This document shows positions 52,879 through 64,000 of a DNA stretch of 64,000 nt, piece after piece; within the stretch, counting starts at the first letter, position 1; every line of letters starts with the position of its first letter. Under the pieces are notes generated by a model. It had not been told where the DNA came from and searched no databases. It saw only the letters and a program-made list of their open reading frames with translations. The position numbers and the translations under genes were made by a program. Origin of the DNA: Archilochus colubris (Eukaryota > Chordata > Aves > Apodiformes > Trochilidae); NCBI GenBank assembly GCA_023079485.1, contig CM041090.1, positions 36,916,874 through 36,980,873 of the forward strand. Reading direction: 5' to 3'.

Positions 52879-53460
52879 CAGGAACAGCTGGTCCAAGGAA
52901 GTGATTCTGCCCCTGTACTCAGCCCTGGTGAGGCCACAGCTTGAGTCCTGTTTCCAGTTCTGGGCCCCTCAGTTTAGGAAGGATATCGAGGTCCTGGAGC
53001 AGGTCCAAAGGAGGGCAACCAGGCTGGTGAAGGGACTCGAGCACAGACCCTATGAGGAGAGGCTGAGGGAGCTGGGGCTGTTCAGCCTAAAGAAGAGGCA
53101 GCTCAGAGGAGACCTCATCACTCTCTACAACTCCCTGAAAGGAGGTTGGAGCCAGGGGGGGGTTGGTCTCTTTTGCCAGATGACTTTCAACAAGACAAGA
53201 GGGCACGGTCTTAAGTTGTGCCAGGGGAAGTTTAGGTTAGATATTAGAAAGAATTTCTTTACGGAGAGGGTGATCAGAGATTGGAATGGGCTGCCCAGGG
53301 AAGTAGTGGATTCTCTGTCCCTGGAGATATTTAAAAAGAGACTGGATGTGGCACTCAGTGCTATGGTCTAGCAACTGCAACGGTGGTTCAAGGGGTTGGA
53401 CTCCATGATCTCTGAGGTCCCTTCCAACACAGCCAATTCTATGATTCTATGATTCTATTT
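52879..53460 (+). mobile_element. CR1 LINE, 5'-truncated, with the 3' end of ORF2
   Basis: The best-preserved CR1 copy in the window. From about 52880 to 53371 one open frame encodes the C-terminal end of the CR1 reverse-transcriptase polyprotein, with the typical stretches [39 protein letters not shown] and DWNGLP. A 3' UTR follows, then the CR1 tail of repeated ATTCTATG units at 53438-53459. The frame has no internal stop, so the copy is fairly young, but it lacks the endonuclease and catalytic reverse-transcriptase core and cannot move itself. It sits in KCNH5 intron 1 in the sense orientation. The frame begins without ATG, as expected for a 5' truncation. Confidence 0.95.
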
Positions 53461-54555
53461 TTAGCATCAGTGAATGGGACCATTTTTTTCCATAGCTGCA
53501 GTCAAAATGAAATTGAAAACTAACAGTAAAAATAAAGAAAACTCATCACAGACTGAAGTTTGAGAACTTCTACTAAATAAGAATATAATTTCTGAAACAA
53601 AATCAGGAATGTTTACCATGTCAGTGAACATGAAATCCCACAGCATTGTGTTTAAGTAAAATGGGTGTTCCCTTCTTTGGAAATGCCTCGCTAAAAGCAG
53701 GGATGGAAGAAAATCTTTCCAAACTAGTGAATAAAACTATTTTAGGACTATCTCATGATCTGTTGGTGCCAGTCCGTGTGTATAAACTGTAGGCACTGAC
53801 TGAGAGAGCAAATAACTGAAGTGATATTCAAACCTGAGTTCAGCCTCCTAGCAGTGCTCCCTGCCCATATGTTTGTATTTACAGCAATGGATGCACGTTC
53901 CTAAGATGAGCCAAACCCAGCTATTTGTATTTTTAATACAATTACACTGAAATTCAACACCTGTTTTGTGTTATTTTAGCATGTAAGTCCCTTTGGCACT
54001 CCTCAGTTCCCACATCATGCTGAATTTCCATGTGGGTCACTTCATATCCTCACTCCCAGGCGTTCTGTGGCTCGTGGTGTACCATGAGATGCCATGGGCA
54101 CATCCCAACCCTTCCCACTGCCTCCTGCACTCACTGTCCCTCGTCCCAGGGATGCTGGCTGTGTCCTGCAAAACAGAAATCAGACCTGCTAGGAGGAGAA
54201 ATGTCTTTGCCTTAACAAGAGAGTCATCATCAGCATAGGGCACACATACATTTTAGCATTTAAACCTTGGTGTGCAAGTTAAATTAAGGTTAATTTCAAA
54301 ACACATGCAAAATGAAAATCAAACCTGAAAACCAGTTGCTATGAATAAATGAATCCTTTCTAAATTGTTAAAGAATTGGTGCTTTAATCAGTATTCTGGG
54401 GTGCAGGAAGCTACTTATGTTGCTAGGTGTTACCCTGTTTCATCACAATTTCTTTTCTGATGCCCATTTGGATTTCAGTTCCTGCTGAAATTTCATGACA
54501 GAAGTTACCAACATGAATAACTCTGCATCTGCTGTGTAGCACATAGAGGATTTAA

Positions 54556-60916
<6,361 letters not shown>

Positions 60917-61023
60917 TTTTATGTATGGTGAACTGACAGACAAGAAGACCATTGAAAAAGTCAGACAGACTTTCGACAACTATGAGTCAAACTGCTTTGA
61001 AATTCTCCTCTACAAGAAGAACA
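60917..61023 (+). CDS. KCNH5: KCNH5 coding exon 3 (PAS domain, middle)
   Basis: This exon is 107 bases. The acceptor is a T-rich tract ending TTTTTTCAG at 60916 and the donor is A|GTATGT at 61024. AG from exon 2 plus T makes Ser, and the frame continues [15 protein letters not shown] through the residues [17 protein letters not shown], leaving one base A. The segment covers residues about 66-101, the central helix and strands of the PAS fold. Lys-Lys after Thr-Asp, Asp in F-D-N-Y and Cys in S-N-C-F match KCNH5 rather than KCNH1. The leftover A fits an Arg codon at the start of the next exon, as expected from the family sequence RTPVWF, but that exon is not in the window. Reading into the intron would add 19 residues and stop at 61077-61079, so intron retention would truncate the channel early. 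Confidence 0.95.
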
Positions 61024-64000
61024 GTATGTATATATTTGTGTATGGTGTTAGGAGTGATAATGCATATTTAAATATATAATAGGCTAAAATAAATTTTAAT
61101 TTTGACATACTGGTAAAATTGGTGCACGATTTGGAGAAGATTTGACTACCAAATCTCAAGAAAATTTTTTTTCAGGATGTGTGTTCAGACTACCAAAAAT
61201 AGTTGTTTCCTCCTGTCTGTAGTCTGACTCCTTCTTTTTAAAAGGATTGTTTCTTGAAAGGAAACTTCCTGGGTTAAGTGAAAAGAAAGCCTGAATGAGG
61301 TTACCCCCCATGTCTCCTCAAGTGAGAACCCAACCCCTAGCTGCCGTGGGTGGATGTTCCCAGCAGTGCCTCTGCCTTCTGTAAACCAACACGTATGAGC
61401 TCTAATGACAGTGCTAAATTTAGTGCCTAACCCAGGGATTGATTAGAAAATGAGGGAAGTTTGTAATTTAATAGGATTTAGGGCATAAGTTCCTTCCTCT
61501 TGGCGGCTTTGGGTTTACTGGGGTTTACCAGAACCAGGAAAGATTTTCTTCAGTGAAATCTTAACCACAAGTCACTTGTACTTCTGGCTTATCAGTGCTA
61601 GAGCACATACTAAGCAAGATCCATGATGTTCTGTGGTCTTGCTCTGGGCTTGTGCAGTGTGGACAACTCTTCTGCTGTTGGCAGTGGAGCAAAACATCTG
61701 CCTTTGCTGGACAGGCCATGTTCCCAAGAGAGAAAGCCAAAACTGTCAGATGAAATGTGCTCCAGAAAATCTGTTCCTCTACACTGAGCAGACCAAGTCT
61801 GGTTGCTTGGGTCAGTGGCCAAGTCAAACAGAAGCCAAATGCAATCTTGGTGGAGATGTTTTTCCAGTTTGGCTTTCCTTGCCCAGTACAGAATGCAGCT
61901 CCTGTGGGGTTGGGGACATTTCCCCCTTATTCATCTGCCTTCATCCCAGTAGCTGAGGCCATGGTACCCCTCAGGTGGACTTGCTGCTGGCATGGAGCAC
62001 CTTGCTGGGGTCAGGTTGGTGGTTTTACTGCAAACTCACAGAACCCTTTCATGACATTGAAGAGAGCATCCCGGATACCTCATCTTGAAACAAACCCAAA
62101 TACTTTATGCTTTACTTCTACTTTCTCTTTCTGGACTAAATCTTCGCCTGTGTGCACTTAAACAGTAAGAAATGTGGTTGTTTTAGCCAAAACTTTAATT
62201 GAAAAGAGAAGCAAGAGTGGCTGTGAAATCCAGCTTTTCCTGCAGGTGCCCAGGAGAGCCCTCTGAATGACCTCTCTTTGGTTCCTGAGCATATGGATGT
62301 GTCTATTCTCTAGATTTTCTGCTTTGCTTATTTCCTGTGCAGGTCACCTGAAAGTCCCCTCACACAAGGGACAAATGCCTGTGTAGACTTATGGTGGGTA
62401 TCTTTGCAGGTGGTGGTGCCCAGCACTGCCATACCCTGTGTCCATGTGATACCCAGAGATGGATCTCAGAGACCCAGTGCTCTCCTTGACCCTGACATGT
62501 CTCATTAATTGGTCTGGCAGCTCCTGCGTTAGCATGAGCTGGTCCTGAACTAAATTCCTTTCTATTTTATTGAAGTACAAAAAGAGGAAAGCCTTCTCGT
62601 GGTGACTTTTCTGTAACAAGCCAGTTGCTTTTTGCTTTGGGTTGTTCTTTGCTTCATGATGCTTCAGAGATTTATTGAGCTGCAGTTGTGTTAATAAAAT
62701 CTTCATCTTTGCTCAGATCTCTAAGCCTATACTTTCCATGAGTTATGCAGGCTTACAGAAGGACTTTGTGGAAAAGTCATATTTCTTTTCAGGCTTGACT
62801 CAATTCCTATTCATAATGTCAGTTGCCAGCTTTCTTCTCCATCTCCTGAAGCCCAGTACTTCCAGCTCTTGCAAACACTAATGGGTTCACCTTCTGGCTC
62901 CAGTTTTGCATTAGGTTTTCCCAGGGTTTGCTTCTATTTGTCATACTCTGAGACTTGCAGAAGATGGTTCTTCAAGAAACTGCCTGCTTATTATTCTTAT
63001 CATTCCGGCTGGATATTGGAGCAGATAAAGAGTAGAGTAGTATCTGTTGATATACATGAATATCTTTTGGCAAAATAGAGATTCTCTGTGAAAGGGATTG
63101 GCAGAGACCTGTTGCCTCTCCCCTGCATGGAACTTGCAGTACCCTTGGAGCACCCTCCCACCCACATTTTCAAACTGTAGGCCCTGAGGTGCCATGTACT
63201 TTTGATTTTGTGGCACGACCTTTTCTTTCTCACCCATTCCTCTATGCTTTAGGCACGAGGGAGATTTTGAGATTTTCACGTTGCTTTCCCATTCTTTCCT
63301 TCAGCACAGAGATGATCTTTGAAGAGCTGATGTTCTCCAGCAGCACCCATATGACTGCTGACTTCCCTTGCCCCCGTCTGGCTTTTTAACCCAGCAAGCA
63401 GACCTGAAAGCTTGCTACAACTTTCTTTGGCTTTACTGCACTCCCTCTTACATAGTCCTCAGTGCTGCCCACCCAGCTATTCAGCAGCCAAGTTCAGCAT
63501 GTGCATACATATATATTTACTCATAAACACACACGTGTGTGTGTACACATATATATATATATATGTAAATATATATATATGTAATACTCAGGAATCCTCT
63601 TTGCCTGCTTTTGCCCAGCTTGCTGCCTCTATTCGCCGCCTTGCTTCCATCTTTGATTTTTATCAGTGCTGTTGTACAGGTTATTTTGCCTCCTTACATT
63701 CAGAGCTTTTCATAAGGTACAGATATGTTGCCAGGTGTTAAGTGCAAGTAGAGTATTACTCCAGAGAGCTGCAGCACTCTGTTTTTAGAAGGAATGAAAA
63801 GAGTCTTTTGTCTTGGGTTAGCAACTGGGAATTGAGATAATCAAGTAATCAATATAATAGCTTTGGAATTATCAGTCAGTTCCCCATCTTTCCCAGTTCT
63901 CCACTTACTGCCAGCGAGTTACTGGTTTAATCCTAGTTTAGCAATGCTGAATTTTGGAGCTCTTGTGGATTTAGTCTTCCTCACATCAGTCCTGGTCCAA
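61024..64000 (+). other. KCNH5: KCNH5 intron 3, 5' part
   Basis: It begins with a GTATGT donor and runs to the window edge. I looked for the next eag exon (R-T-P-V-W-F) and did not find it. The region holds chance ORFs and an AT/AC-rich microsatellite near 63505-63582. Confidence 0.85.
63505..63582 (+). repeat. Mixed (AT)n/(AC)n/(GT)n microsatellite
   Basis: Blocks of ATATAT, ACACAC and GTGTGT in succession with self-complementary halves (CACACACGTGTGTGTG at about 63529-63544), then two AT runs. Located in intron 3 of KCNH5. Confidence 0.9.

Noticed and set aside
61024..64000. KCNH5 exon 4 inside the window
   Set aside because: No R-T-P-V-W-F coding segment with an acceptor site was found, so it must lie beyond the right edge.

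Overview
This is vertebrate nuclear DNA, almost certainly from a bird. Fragments of CR1 LINE retrotransposons are scattered on both strands, several ending in the ATTCTATG-type 3' repeats. There are no mammalian SINEs, the DNA is AT-rich overall, and the only recognisable gene has short coding exons separated by introns of 6-14 kb. A crocodilian or turtle is not formally excluded, because CR1 is shared.

The one gene is KCNH5 (EAG2, Kv10.2), a voltage-gated potassium channel, on the + strand. Its first three coding exons are at 40919-40991, 54605-54728 and 60917-61023. The splice phases match and the exons join into 101 uninterrupted residues: the N-terminal PAS-cap and the first part of the eag (PAS) domain. 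The rest of the channel lies beyond the right edge. A CpG island (about 40541-41170) covers the start codon and holds GC boxes, an NRF1-like site, a minus-strand G-quadruplex motif and an upstream ORF that overlaps the channel start codon.

Layout: 1-40540 is intergenic DNA upstream of KCNH5. It holds CR1 pieces, simple repeats, a 275-bp pure pyrimidine tract at 29003-29277, a short telomere-like tract at 3494-3515 and an isolated CCAAT/TATA promoter-like module near 24332-24410. No other gene is recognisable there. 40541-41170 is the promoter, CpG island and exon 1, followed by a TCCA-type microsatellite beginning 12 bases after the splice donor. 40992-54604 is intron 1 (13.6 kb), with an AT-rich palindromic microsatellite and the best-preserved CR1 copy. 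54729-60916 is intron 2 (6.2 kb). From 61024 to the end is the start of intron 3.

Most open reading frames in the window are short chance frames in noncoding DNA. I found no RNA gene, CRISPR array or prokaryote-like system. The points most worth checking are the KCNH5 promoter and upstream ORF, the non-B-DNA-prone repeats, and the orphan promoter-like module.
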